From the NCBI GenBank assembly GCA_016432545.1, contig CP066694.1, positions 496,001 through 560,000 of the forward strand: a stretch of 64,000 nucleotides of DNA. Direction: 5' to 3'. A program made the translations under genes and the position numbers. Below, piece by piece: positions 7,714 through 15,548 of this stretch. Each line of letters opens with the position of its first letter. Position 1 is the stretch's first letter. Source of the stretch: an archaeon. GTDB taxonomy: Archaea > Thermoproteota > Nitrososphaeria > Nitrososphaerales > Gagatemarchaeaceae. Below the pieces are notes generated by a model. That model did no database searches and was not told the origin of the DNA. It saw only the letters and a list, made by a program, of their open reading frames with translations.

Positions 7714-8643
7714 TCAGTCTTCCGATGCTCTTGCTGCCATGTACAGGTACTGCTGCGCGTATCCTGCGTGGGGCCCGAAGTACCGCCTGGCGGACCTCGA
7801 TATCGCCTCGTAGTCCCCCTTCCCAATCTTCGCCTTGCCCTCGCGAGCAAGCTTCTTGCGCACTTCAGGCGCAATGAGGCGCGGATAGGAGCTGGCAAGG
7901 ACCTTGGCGATCCACACGTCGATGGGGAAGGACTCGTCCTTGTCGCAGGAATAGAGTAGGACGCAGTCCGCGACTTTCGGGCCGACCCCGAGCAGGAGCT
8001 TTTCCCCGAAGAGCTTCTCGAGCATCGAGCTCCTGGCGTCCTCGTAGTCCCTCATGGCCAGCTCGCTGAAGTCCACCTTCCCGAGCTCCACCGAGGTGGC
8101 CACGTGCTTCAGGAACGGGGCCCTGTAGCCGAGGCCGCAGGCCCTGAGGTCTTCGACCTTCGCTGAGGCAAGGGCCTCCGGCTTGGGGAAGGAATGGTGC
8201 TCCACGCCCTCGAACTCAAAGCTCTGCCCGTACTTCGCGCAGACGGCAGAGACCATCTTCTTGATCCTGGGTATGTTGGCGTTGGTCGCGAGGAGGAAGG
8301 ACGCGAGGCACTCCCACCTCTCCTGTCTGACAAGGCGCGTCCCGTAGAACTTCTGGACCGCCTCCCGGATGACCTTGTCCTTCGCGATCGAGGAGATTAT
8401 CGGGTCCAGGTCCTCGTCCAGTCGGAAGTATCGCCTGACGAACTCGCTGGAGATCAGGTCGGAGGACGCGTCGAGCCTGAGGGCCGAGCCCTCCTGCCTA
8501 GCCTTGAGGACCTCGCCAGAGACGACTCCGTACCACCACTCTCCCCTGCGCTCCCACCGGAAGACCTGCCCGCTCTCCAGGGTGTAGTCGAGGTTGAAGG
8601 GTGACTCAAGGCCGACCGTGAACTCCAAGTCTGCGAAGGTCAT
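7714..8643 (-). CDS. ogg: 8-oxoguanine DNA glycosylase/AP lyase (OGG family)
   Basis: This HhH-GPD glycosylase of about 309 residues excises 8-oxoguanine and cleaves the abasic site. Markers include the N-terminal OGG domain (FNLDYTLESGQVFRW), the helix-hairpin-helix (LLLGVGPKVADCVLLYS) with the catalytic Lys near residue 222, and the GPD Asp (FPIDVWIAKV) near residue 241. It resembles eukaryotic OGG1 and the archaeal Ogg1 type rather than Ogg2. I chose the ATG at 8643: the in-frame start at 8682 would lie inside the shared TATA box, and 8643 is at a workable distance downstream. It is divergent from the HemL-like gene. Confidence 0.9.
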   Translation of the reverse strand: MTFADLEFTVGLESPFNLDYTLESGQVFRWERRGEWWYGVVSGEVLKARQEGSALRLDASSDLISSEFVRRYFRLDEDLDPIISSIAKDKVIREAVQKFYGTRLVRQERWECLASFLLATNANIPRIKKMVSAVCAKYGQSFEFEGVEHHSFPKPEALASAKVEDLRACGLGYRAPFLKHVATSVELGKVDFSELAMRDYEDARSSMLEKLFGEKLLLGVGPKVADCVLLYSCDKDESFPIDVWIAKVLASSYPRLIAPEVRKKLAREGKAKIGKGDYEAISRSARRYFGPHAGYAQQYLYMAARASED

Positions 8644-8680
8644 GGGAGCGGTCGGTAAAAGACTCTTTTCGCCCTTGGGC

Positions 8681-8693
8681 ACATTTCAAATAG
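8681..8693. promoter_or_regulatory. Palindromic TATA box serving two divergent genes
   Basis: The sequence CATTTCAAATAG is nearly symmetric, with ATTTGAAAT on the other strand. It is about 29 bp before the TTG of the HemL-like aminotransferase on the plus strand and about 40 bp before the ogg ATG on the minus strand. One box may therefore drive both genes. Confidence 0.5.
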
Positions 8694-8716
8694 GCTGGGA
8701 GGGCGCGAAGCCCTTC

Positions 8717-10015
8717 TTGTCCAGCGAGTACCGGGCCTCGACGAGGAAGTCCCGGGCCCTCTTCGAGCGTGCCAAGAAGGTCTTCGCAGGAGGGGTCAAC
8801 CACAACGCGAGGTTCTACGAGCCCTACCCGATCTTCGTCAAGAAGGCGAAGGGCCAGCACATCTGGGACGAGGACGGGAGGAGGTACACCGACTACTGGA
8901 TGGGGCACTTGGCCCTGATACTTGGCCACTCGCCGGACGTGGTGGTGAAGGCGCTCGCGGAGCAGATTCCTGAGGGGACGCACTTTGGCATGAGCAGCCG
9001 ACTGTCCGTGGAGCTGGGTGAGGAGGTCCAGAGGGCGGTAAGGTGCGCAGAGATGCTGCGGTTCTGCAACACCGGGGCCGAGGCGACGATGTACCTGGTG
9101 AGGCTCGCGCGGGGGTCCACACGGAAGAGGGTCATAGTGAAGATGGCGGGGGGCTGGCACGGGTACAACACGGAGCTCAACAAAGGGGTCCAGAGGCCGT
9201 TCGGCAAGCCCGAGAGCGCCGGGATACTGCCGGAGGAGCAAGAGTTCGTGGTCACTGCTAAGTTCAACGACCTCGAGGACGCCCGAAGGGTCCTGAAGCG
9301 AGCCAGAGGCGACGTGGCCGCGATACTCCTCGAGCCGGTCCTCGGGGCGGGCGGGTGCATCCCAGCCGAGAGGGACTACCTAAAGGGCCTGAGGGAGCTG
9401 GCGGATGAAACGGGTGCGCTCCTCGCCTTCGACGAGATAATCACAGGCTTCAGGGTCGCCTACGGCGGCGCGCAGGAGTGGTATGGGGTGACCCCGGACC
9501 TGGCGGCGTTCGGGAAGGTCGTTGGAGGGGGCCTGCCGATAGGGCTCGTCTGCGGGCGGAAGGAGATCATTTCCCTTGCGGACCCGACGAGGAGGGCGGG
9601 ATTCGTCTCGATTGGGGGCGGGACATTCTCGGAGAACCCCCTTACGATGGTGGCTGGGCTCGCGACGCTCAGACTACTTCGCAAGGACAGGACCTCGATC
9701 TATCCCCGGCTTGAAGTAATTGGGAACTCTCTTAGAAAGAGGGTAGACGAATCCTTCGCAGAGTCTGGCAAGAAGACACTTACGACTGGGCTCGGTTCTC
9801 TGTTCATGACCCACTTCGTGAGGGGGTCCGACAGGTCTGTGAAGACTCGGAGGGAAGAAGAGGAAGCCTACCGAAAGTACGCCCTTTACCTGATGACCAA
9901 AGGAGTGTTTCTTCTTCCGGGACACCCTGCCGGCATTTCGCTCTCACACACGAACTCGAACATCGCAGCCTTCGTTCGGGAGAGCCAGAACTTCTCGGCA
10001 GAAGCAGTTGCCTGA
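8717..10015 (+). CDS. Class III aminotransferase, glutamate-1-semialdehyde aminomutase-like
   Basis: This PLP enzyme of about 432 residues belongs to the HemL-like class III family. PLP-binding Lys is in AFGKVVGGGLPIG near residue 265, with a preceding Asp in AFDEIITGFR. It is paralogous to the HemL of the heme operon at 32284-33570 but lacks heme-gene neighbours, so it probably acts on another amino compound or as a spare GSA aminomutase. The TTG at 8717 fits the HemL N-terminus and leaderless spacing from the TATA box; an in-frame upstream extension to 8594 would overlap ogg. Confidence 0.85.
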   Translation: MSSEYRASTRKSRALFERAKKVFAGGVNHNARFYEPYPIFVKKAKGQHIWDEDGRRYTDYWMGHLALILGHSPDVVVKALAEQIPEGTHFGMSSRLSVELGEEVQRAVRCAEMLRFCNTGAEATMYLVRLARGSTRKRVIVKMAGGWHGYNTELNKGVQRPFGKPESAGILPEEQEFVVTAKFNDLEDARRVLKRARGDVAAILLEPVLGAGGCIPAERDYLKGLRELADETGALLAFDEIITGFRVAYGGAQEWYGVTPDLAAFGKVVGGGLPIGLVCGRKEIISLADPTRRAGFVSIGGGTFSENPLTMVAGLATLRLLRKDRTSIYPRLEVIGNSLRKRVDESFAESGKKTLTTGLGSLFMTHFVRGSDRSVKTRREEEEAYRKYALYLMTKGVFLLPGHPAGISLSHTNSNIAAFVRESQNFSAEAVA

Positions 10016-10100
10016 CTGCAATCCTAGACTAGCAAGTTTCACTTTCACCCGACTCTGTCACGGCTAGTGATACTTTGGGCCGTGGTGCCTAAAATCGAGT

Positions 10101-10964
10101 TTGACCCCCTCAGGTCCGGTGGCGCAAGGGAAGATTCCTGCCCTAGAGTCGAGGTTGAAGGCATACGATGAATTTTCGTCGATTAGACACCACAGAGCAC
10201 GGGTCCATGTGGTGGCGGACATCACTTCCAAGTATGGCATTTCAAGCACAACAATATACTCGTGGTACAGGGGAAAGACCCCTTGGGGTAAGAGAGCGGG
10301 GAGGGTGTCCATTGTCCCTGAGCTCTTGTATGTCCTCGGCGCTCTGTTAGGTGATGGATGCATATACCACTGGAGGGGAGTCTTCCAGGTCTGGCTGGTA
10401 GGAGATAGGAAGTTCGTTCAGAAGTACGCCATGAAGCTCGGGCGCTGCCTTGATAGAAACGTTCCCTATTACAAATATGGTTCTAAGAATGCGTGGTTCG
10501 TAAGGGTCAATAACTCCGAGCGTTACTTCCTTCTAAGGGACATTCGCAAGAATCACGGCTTGCTTCAGGATCTGGTCAACAGGGTGGGCCGCAACCGAGG
10601 ATTGCTCGAACTTGTGGAGGGGTTCTTCGACGCAGAGGGGTGCGTGAAAGCCATCAAGGAGCGTCAAAGGAAGACCGCAAAGATCTGTCTTGACGTCTGC
10701 AACACCAATCTTGGTCTGATCAAGGTCATGCAACTCTCCATTGCTGAATCGTTGCACATCCCTTCGAAGATTTCGATTCAAAGACCCAAGCCACCTCGAG
10801 TTACCGCCTATCACCTCAGAATTTACAAGAAAACAGACGTGAAGCGGTTCTTGTCAATCGTACCTACGACCAAGCTCAGGGAGAGCAGGCGGCGTTTAGC
10901 AGAAGTCTGGTTTGCGAAAAAAGGGCGATGGGGAAAGTCTACTTTGCAACTTTCCCGAGTCTAG
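10101..10964 (+). CDS. Free-standing LAGLIDADG homing endonuclease
   Basis: The 287-residue protein has two LAGLIDADG-type motifs, LGALLGDGCIY (near residue 78) and LVEGFFDAEGCV (near 170), each with the acidic residue for metal-dependent cleavage. An N-terminal helix-turn-helix-like segment (YGISSTTIYSWYRG, about 45-58) may help bind DNA. Two motifs in one chain imply a monomeric enzyme with a pseudosymmetric site. It is not inside a recognisable intron or intein: the flanking genes are complete. It is less GC-rich than its neighbours, consistent with transfer. Its last 26 bases overlap the end of the convergent sod gene. Start is TTG 10101. Confidence 0.85.
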   Translation: MTPSGPVAQGKIPALESRLKAYDEFSSIRHHRARVHVVADITSKYGISSTTIYSWYRGKTPWGKRAGRVSIVPELLYVLGALLGDGCIYHWRGVFQVWLVGDRKFVQKYAMKLGRCLDRNVPYYKYGSKNAWFVRVNNSERYFLLRDIRKNHGLLQDLVNRVGRNRGLLELVEGFFDAEGCVKAIKERQRKTAKICLDVCNTNLGLIKVMQLSIAESLHIPSKISIQRPKPPRVTAYHLRIYKKTDVKRFLSIVPTTKLRESRRRLAEVWFAKKGRWGKSTLQLSRV

Positions 10965-11547
10965 CGTCCACATCCACCCAGTTGACGACGTTCCACCAGT
11001 TGTCTATGTACTTTGGTCGGTCTGGCCCAACGTCATACAGGTAACTATGTTCCCACATGTCACACCCGAGGAGTATCGTGGCTCCGCTCAGGTTCATTAT
11101 GTTTTGTTTCTCGATCTGGGTCAGGACCAGGGAGTCTGTCAGGGGGTCGTGTAGCAGCAGGGCCCAGCCCGAACCCTCTACGGTCTTGGCCGCATCGGTG
11201 AATTGGGTCTTGAATTTGTCGAACCCGCCGAAGTCCCTGTTGATCCAATCTGCGAGCTTCCCTCCCGCCGATCCCCCGCCTTTCCCAGCCGGCGCTAGGT
11301 TGGGCCAGAAGATCGAGTGAAGGACGTGTCCGTCGTAGTTGAAAGAGAAGTCTCTGAGGACTGCACGAGTGTCGATTTGCATCTGGCCGCCTCTGGCCTT
11401 CTCAAGCTTCTCGAGGGCCGCATTCGCTCCGTTTACGTAGGCCTGGTGATGCTTTGTGTGATGGAGGGTCATCGTCTTCTCGGAAATGTGCGGTTCTAGC
11501 GCGTTGTATGCGTATGGAAGTTGTGGAAGTGTGTATGTCTTAGCCAT
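10939..11547 (-). CDS. sod: Superoxide dismutase (Fe/Mn family)
   Basis: The 202-residue protein has the family metal ligands in order: His in TLHHTKHHQAYV, His in the FNYDGHVLHS region, and Asp and His in CDMWEHSYLYD. It dismutates superoxide in the cytoplasm and supports an oxygen-exposed lifestyle. The metal (Fe or Mn) cannot be told from sequence alone here. Its 3' end overlaps the stop of the convergent homing endonuclease. The start ATG is at 11547. Confidence 0.95.
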   Translation of the reverse strand: MAKTYTLPQLPYAYNALEPHISEKTMTLHHTKHHQAYVNGANAALEKLEKARGGQMQIDTRAVLRDFSFNYDGHVLHSIFWPNLAPAGKGGGSAGGKLADWINRDFGGFDKFKTQFTDAAKTVEGSGWALLLHDPLTDSLVLTQIEKQNIMNLSGATILLGCDMWEHSYLYDVGPDRPKYIDNWWNVVNWVDVDARLGKVAK

Positions 11548-11586
11548 GGGACGAGGCGATTCCGACCTCGTAATAATCTTGTTCCT

Positions 11587-12252
11587 TCAGACGGTGATGG
11601 AAGGCTTCGCCTTCTTCGCCTTCTGCCAGTCGTCGAGGAACCTCTTGAGCCCGGAGTCGGTCAGCGGGTGCTGCATCATCTTCTCCATTATTTCAGGAGG
11701 CATTGTGGCGATGTCCGCGCCGATCTTGGCCGCCTCGAGGACGTGCTGCGGGTGCCGTATGCTGCCGACGAGCACCTCGGTGTTCAGCCGATAGTTGTCC
11801 CTGATCTTTACTAGATCTTCGACCACTTCCATGCCTCTCTGTCCGATGTCGTCGAGCCTTCCGATGAAGGGGCTGATGAAGGAGGCGCCGGCTTTCGCCG
11901 CCAGGAGGCCCTGGTTTGCCGAGAAGACGAGCGTGACGTTGACCCTGATCCCCATCCCTGAGATGGTCTTCGTGGCCCTGAGGCCTTCGGGGATGACCGG
12001 GACCTTGACCACGACGTTCGGCGCAAGCGAGGAGAGGTGCTTCGCCTCCGCGACCATGGCGTCGTGCTCTGTAGCGACCACCTCTGCGCTCACGTCGCCC
12101 TTTACCTCCTTGCAGATCCTCACTACTATCTCCTCGAATTCTCCCTGCTCCTTGGCCACCAGGCTGGGGTTGGTGGTAATCCCGTCAACGACTCCCATTT
12201 GGTTGAGCTTCCTGATCCACTCGAAGTTGGCTGTATCGAGGAAGAGTTTCAT
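11587..12252 (-). CDS. tal: Transaldolase / fructose-6-phosphate aldolase family (short type)
   Basis: The 221-residue protein is the short TalC/MipB-type. Its N-terminus MKLFLDTANFEWIRKLN followed by GITTNPSLVAKE is diagnostic, and the Schiff-base Lys is in VVVKVPVIPEG. Such proteins act as transaldolase or as fructose-6-phosphate aldolase. With the transketolase and epimerase genes at 13.1-15.5 kb on the same strand, it completes a non-oxidative pentose-phosphate route. A TATA box (GTTTAAAACCC, minus strand about 12277-12287) precedes ATG 12252. Confidence 0.92.
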   Translation of the reverse strand: MKLFLDTANFEWIRKLNQMGVVDGITTNPSLVAKEQGEFEEIVVRICKEVKGDVSAEVVATEHDAMVAEAKHLSSLAPNVVVKVPVIPEGLRATKTISGMGIRVNVTLVFSANQGLLAAKAGASFISPFIGRLDDIGQRGMEVVEDLVKIRDNYRLNTEVLVGSIRHPQHVLEAAKIGADIATMPPEIMEKMMQHPLTDSGLKRFLDDWQKAKKAKPSITV

Positions 12253-12289
12253 GCTCTGCTACAAACCTCCGAGTTGGGTTTTAAACGTT

Positions 12290-12440
12290 GACGGAAGTTG
12301 AACCCTCGACCGCGATTCAAAGTGGTAGCGCAGAACACATTGTGGCGAGCAGAGCCGGTAGAGCCTGCTTAGCCCCTCTGTCTGGGTGACTCGATGGACT
12401 GTTGGCCTAAGCACGCCTGCATCATAAATGGAGGCGGCGC
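12290..12440 (-). ncRNA. Candidate structured non-coding RNA
   Basis: No convincing protein is encoded here. A strong minus-strand TATA box (CTATTTAAGG, about 12451-12460) predicts a transcript starting near 12432. The predicted RNA contains a hairpin: TGCTTAG-CC near its 5' end pairs with GG-CTAAGCA about 35 bases later, enclosing a large internal loop like a guide-RNA pocket. It could be an H/ACA-type guide or another small RNA. The type is not established. A short open frame (12259-12456) is the alternative. Confidence 0.3.
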
Positions 12441-12449
12441 GCTCCTTAA

Positions 12450-12460
12450 ATAGCACACAT
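12450..12460. promoter_or_regulatory. Bidirectional TATA box
   Basis: CCTTAAATAG reads as a good TATA box on both strands. On the plus strand it is about 30 bp before the vapB ATG at 12486. On the minus strand it would start a transcript through the structured region below 12440. Confidence 0.55.
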
Positions 12461-12485
12461 AGTATAATTTTACAGCTCGTCAGAC

Positions 12486-12698
12486 ATGAGGGTAAACGCG
12501 AGGGTCAGAAGGTTCGGTAATTCGCTGGGAGTCGTAGTCCCTTTTGAAGAAGCGGAGCGGATGGGGCTCTCGCCAGGCGACTCGGTGGAATTAGAGGTGG
12601 TTAGGAAGGCCAACCTCAAGGACTTGTTCGGGACCATCAAATTCGCCAATAGCGCGCAAGAGATCAAGGACGAGGACAGGCAGGGTTGGCACGACTAG
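12486..12698 (+). CDS. vapB: VapB-type antitoxin (AbrB/SpoVT fold)
   Basis: The 70-residue protein has an N-terminal AbrB-like swapped-hairpin DNA-binding domain (VRRFGNSLGVVVPFEEAERMGLSPGD), then an acidic C-terminal tail that would wrap the toxin. It probably represses its own operon and neutralises VapC, whose start overlaps it by 13 bp. It appears leaderless, with a TATA box about 30 bp upstream. Confidence 0.88.
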   Translation: MRVNARVRRFGNSLGVVVPFEEAERMGLSPGDSVELEVVRKANLKDLFGTIKFANSAQEIKDEDRQGWHD

Positions 12699-13078
12699 CA
12701 GCAGAGCGGGGTTACTTCCTGGACACGTATGCAATGATCGAGTACCTTTCAGGGAACAGGTCCTACGCAGCTTACTTCGAGTCGGGCCGCCTCGCGACCT
12801 CTCTTCTCAACCTCGCCGAACTCTACTACCGCGTGCTCTTCGAGCGAGGGAAGGACGAAGCAGAGTCGACCTACACGGCCTTCAGGGCGTACCAAGGAGA
12901 GATTACGCACGAGGACATAACGCTTGGCATGCAGTTGAGGTTGAGGAGGAGGGCAGGGGGATCTAACCTATCTTACACCGACGCGATCGGCTACGCGATG
13001 TCGGAGAGAATGGGCCTTAGATTCCTTACCGGTGACAAGGCCTTCAAAGCAATGGGGAACGTTGAGTTCGTGAAGTAG
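12686..13078 (+). CDS. vapC: VapC-type PIN-domain toxin
   Basis: The 130-residue PIN domain has acidic residues in FLDTYAMIEYL, NLAELYYR, YTDAIGYAM and FLTGDKAF, the four positions that bind metal in VapC RNases. Start TTG 12686 lies inside vapB. PIN toxins usually cleave tRNA or rRNA. It forms a complete, apparently intact module with vapB. Confidence 0.88.
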   Translation: MARLAAERGYFLDTYAMIEYLSGNRSYAAYFESGRLATSLLNLAELYYRVLFERGKDEAESTYTAFRAYQGEITHEDITLGMQLRLRRRAGGSNLSYTDAIGYAMSERMGLRFLTGDKAFKAMGNVEFVK

Positions 13079-13097
13079 ACCTGAGCGCCGGGGTTCT

Positions 13098-14042
13098 CTA
13101 GTCGGGGCGCCTCAGGAGTAACTCGGAGGCCCGCTCGATTTCACTCGAAGTGAGGCCGTACTTTGCCAGAAGCTCCGGGGCCTCCCCACTCTCGCCGAAC
13201 GTGTCCATCACCCCGACGCGCTTCATGGGCACAGGGGCCTGCTCGCCGAGGACCTCGGCAACCGCGGAGCCCATCCCGCCCATGATGTTGTGCTCCTCCG
13301 CCGTAACTACGCGCCCGCACCTCCTCGCGTACTTCGTGATTGTATCAGAGTCTATGGGCTTTATCGTGTGGAGGTCTATCACGGCCGCGGAGGTTCCCCG
13401 GACTTTGAGGGACTCGGCAGCCTTGACCGCCTCCGGGACCATGATCCCGCATGCGACGATTGCCACGTCCGACCCGTCGATGACGACCTTGGCCTCCCCC
13501 TTCCCATACTCAAACCCCGAGTCGTACACGACCTTCGTCGTTGGCCTCGTCAGGCGGACATAGAACGGCCCTGGGATTGACGCGACCGCCAAGACAGTCG
13601 CTTTCGTCGAGACCGCATCCGCGGGGACAACCACGCTCATCCGGGGGATCGCCCTCATTATGGCGATGTCCTCGACCTGCTGGTGGGAGGCCCCGTCAGG
13701 GCCGACGGAGATCCCCCCATGGGAACAGACGATCTTGACGTTCAGGTTGGGGTACGCGATGTTGTTCCTGATCTGGTCTACGCACTTCCCAGGGACGAAG
13801 ATAGCGTAGGTTCCCGCGTATGCGACCTTGCCGGCGAGCGCCATCCCGGCCGCCACCGAGATCAGGTTCTGTTCCGCGATCCCGATGTTGAAGAACCGGT
13901 TCGGATACTTGGTGGAGAAGACCCCCGACTTCAGGGAGCCTGTTGTGTCGGCCCCTAAGACCACGACCTCCGGATTGCTGGCCCCCAGTTCTAGCAGGGC
14001 CTCCCCGTAGGCGTCCCGCATGGCGCCCTGTTTCGAGAGCAT
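13098..14042 (-). CDS. Transketolase, C-terminal subunit
   Basis: The 314-residue protein holds the pyrimidine-binding and C-terminal domains of a split transketolase. The catalytic Glu is in FFNIGIAEQNLISVAAG, and a conserved SHGGISVGPDGASHQ loop follows. It pairs with the N-terminal subunit at 14730-15548, with rpe lying between the two halves. Start ATG 14042 overlaps the rpe stop (TGATG), implying translational coupling. An upstream extension of the frame runs antiparallel inside rpe and is not real protein. Confidence 0.92.
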   Translation of the reverse strand: MLSKQGAMRDAYGEALLELGASNPEVVVLGADTTGSLKSGVFSTKYPNRFFNIGIAEQNLISVAAGMALAGKVAYAGTYAIFVPGKCVDQIRNNIAYPNLNVKIVCSHGGISVGPDGASHQQVEDIAIMRAIPRMSVVVPADAVSTKATVLAVASIPGPFYVRLTRPTTKVVYDSGFEYGKGEAKVVIDGSDVAIVACGIMVPEAVKAAESLKVRGTSAAVIDLHTIKPIDSDTITKYARRCGRVVTAEEHNIMGGMGSAVAEVLGEQAPVPMKRVGVMDTFGESGEAPELLAKYGLTSSEIERASELLLRRPD

Positions 14043-14725
14043 CAGGCACCACCGCCCTTGGACGCGGCTTCCCTCAGCTTTCCGATGGCCTTCACCGGGT
14101 CTGGCTTGTTGAACACGCCCGCTCCGGCCACGAGCACGTTCCCACCCCTCTTTACGACTTCCCGGGCGTTCTCTGGCTCGACCCCTCCGTCCACTTCCAG
14201 GTCGGTGCCGAGCCCCTTCTCCTCGATGTGCCTTGCTAGCCTCTGCAGCTTGGGGAGGACTGACACGTCCATCGACTGGCCGCTGAACCCGGGGTTGACT
14301 GTCATCACGACCAGGGCAGAGATCTTGTCCAACCTTTCGGCCGCCCACTGGGGGAGCTCCGTCCCAGGCTTGAGGGCCAGCCCCACTTCCTTCCCCCGTC
14401 CCCTGACAGTCGAAGCGAGCCTGTCAAACTTCGGGCCGTCGAGGATCTCCGCATGGAAAGAGAGCAGGTCGGAGCCTGCCTCCAGGAACTTCTCGACGTA
14501 GAGCTCGGGCTTCTCGATCATCAGGTGGGTGTCGAACATCAGGTCGGTGTGCTTCCTCAGGGCCTTGACCATGCCAGGGCCGAACGTGATGTTGGGAGCG
14601 AAGTGCCCGTCTATGACGTCGAGGTGTACCTGGTCGGCCCCGCCGCGGGAGCAGATCTCCGCGGCCTTTCCTAGTTCCCCGAGGTCCCACGCGAGGATCG
14701 ACGGCGCGATTCGCACTCGCTTCAA
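14042..14725 (-). CDS. rpe: Ribulose-phosphate 3-epimerase
   Basis: This TIM-barrel enzyme of 227 residues interconverts ribulose-5-phosphate and xylulose-5-phosphate. Signatures include APSILAWD at the N-terminus, VHLDVIDGHFAPNITFGP with metal-binding His/Asp, HLMIEKPE, TVNPGFSGQS and the phosphate-binding GGVEPEN. It lies between the two transketolase halves with no intergenic space, so the three act as one pentose-phosphate operon. Confidence 0.95.
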   Translation of the reverse strand: MKRVRIAPSILAWDLGELGKAAEICSRGGADQVHLDVIDGHFAPNITFGPGMVKALRKHTDLMFDTHLMIEKPELYVEKFLEAGSDLLSFHAEILDGPKFDRLASTVRGRGKEVGLALKPGTELPQWAAERLDKISALVVMTVNPGFSGQSMDVSVLPKLQRLARHIEEKGLGTDLEVDGGVEPENAREVVKRGGNVLVAGAGVFNKPDPVKAIGKLREAASKGGGA

Positions 14726-14729
14726 GAGA

Positions 14730-15548
14730 TCACTTCAGTTCGCTGAGGGCGTCCGAGAGGTTGTCCTTGGACGGGGGCGTGCCGTGGTACGCGGGGGACC
14801 ACTCCATGAAGGAGATCCCCTTGCCCTTTACCGTGTGGGCTATCACCACTGTCGGCCTGTTCCTCGTCGAGGCGGCAAGCTCGAAGCCGTCGAGGAGTTG
14901 GAGAAAATCGTATCCGTCGACCTCTATCACGTTCCAGTTGAAGGCCCTCCACTTCGCAGCCAGTGGTTCGATCGGCATGATCTGCTCGGTGAGGCCGTCC
15001 TGCTGGATCCCGTTCCTGTCGATGATCGCAGTGAGGTTGTCGAGCTTGTACTTTGACGCCGCCATCGCCGCCTCCCAGACCTGCCCCTCCTGCTGCTCGC
15101 CGTCTCCCATCAGCACATAGGTCCTGTAGGCCTTCCGGTCGAGCTTTGCTGCGAGCGAGGTCCCGACCCCGAGGGAGAGTCCGATCCCCTCCGAGCCCGC
15201 TGGCGCCTCGATCCCCGGGATGCCCATGGAGGGGTGCCCCTGGAGCCTGGAGCCCATCTTGCGAAGGGTCATCAGCTCCTCGACGGGGAAGAAGCCCGCC
15301 TGGGCGAGGATGGAGTAAAGGAGAGGGGCGGCGTGGCCCTTGCTTAGGAAGAAGCGGTCCCGCTCCGGCCAGGAGGGGTTCTTCGCGTCGAACCTCATCT
15401 GATGGAAGAAGAGAGTGACGAGGAGCTCCACCGCCGAGAGCGAGCCTCCGGGGTGCCCCGAGCCTGCCTCCGCGAGGCTCCTGAGTATCAGCCTTCGGGT
15501 GTCGCGCGCGAGCTCCTTGAGCCTGAGGACCTCCTGCGCGGTCTCCAT
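14730..15548 (-). CDS. Transketolase, N-terminal subunit
   Basis: The 272-residue protein has the thiamine-diphosphate motif (MGDGEQQEGQVWEAAM, ending in an Asn about 20 residues on) and the GHPGGSLSAVELLVTLFF region. Together with the C-terminal subunit it transfers two-carbon ketol units. Split transketolases are common in archaea. The start ATG 15548 overlaps the stop of the PfkB kinase gene. Confidence 0.94.
   Translation of the reverse strand: METAQEVLRLKELARDTRRLILRSLAEAGSGHPGGSLSAVELLVTLFFHQMRFDAKNPSWPERDRFFLSKGHAAPLLYSILAQAGFFPVEELMTLRKMGSRLQGHPSMGIPGIEAPAGSEGIGLSLGVGTSLAAKLDRKAYRTYVLMGDGEQQEGQVWEAAMAASKYKLDNLTAIIDRNGIQQDGLTEQIMPIEPLAAKWRAFNWNVIEVDGYDFLQLLDGFELAASTRNRPTVVIAHTVKGKGISFMEWSPAYHGTPPSKDNLSDALSELK

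Noticed and set aside
8594-8716. Extended N-terminus of the HemL-like gene
   Set aside because: It would overlap ogg and lie upstream of the TATA box; a TTG at 8717 fits the family start and promoter spacing.
10101-10964. An intein or intron around the LAGLIDADG gene
   Set aside because: Flanking genes are complete and unrelated; no splice junction or intein motifs are seen.
12290-12445. A tRNA with an intron
   Set aside because: A GGGTTCAA-like piece occurs, but no acceptor or anticodon stem can be built around it.
12259-12456. A 65-residue frame as a gene
   Set aside because: It shows no domain or membrane pattern, and its start would lie close to the TATA box. A structured RNA is at least as likely, so no protein is listed.
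14043-14348. Extended N-terminus of the transketolase C-terminal subunit
   Set aside because: The added 102 residues run inside rpe in another frame and are Arg/Gly-rich. ATG 14042 gives a normal protein.
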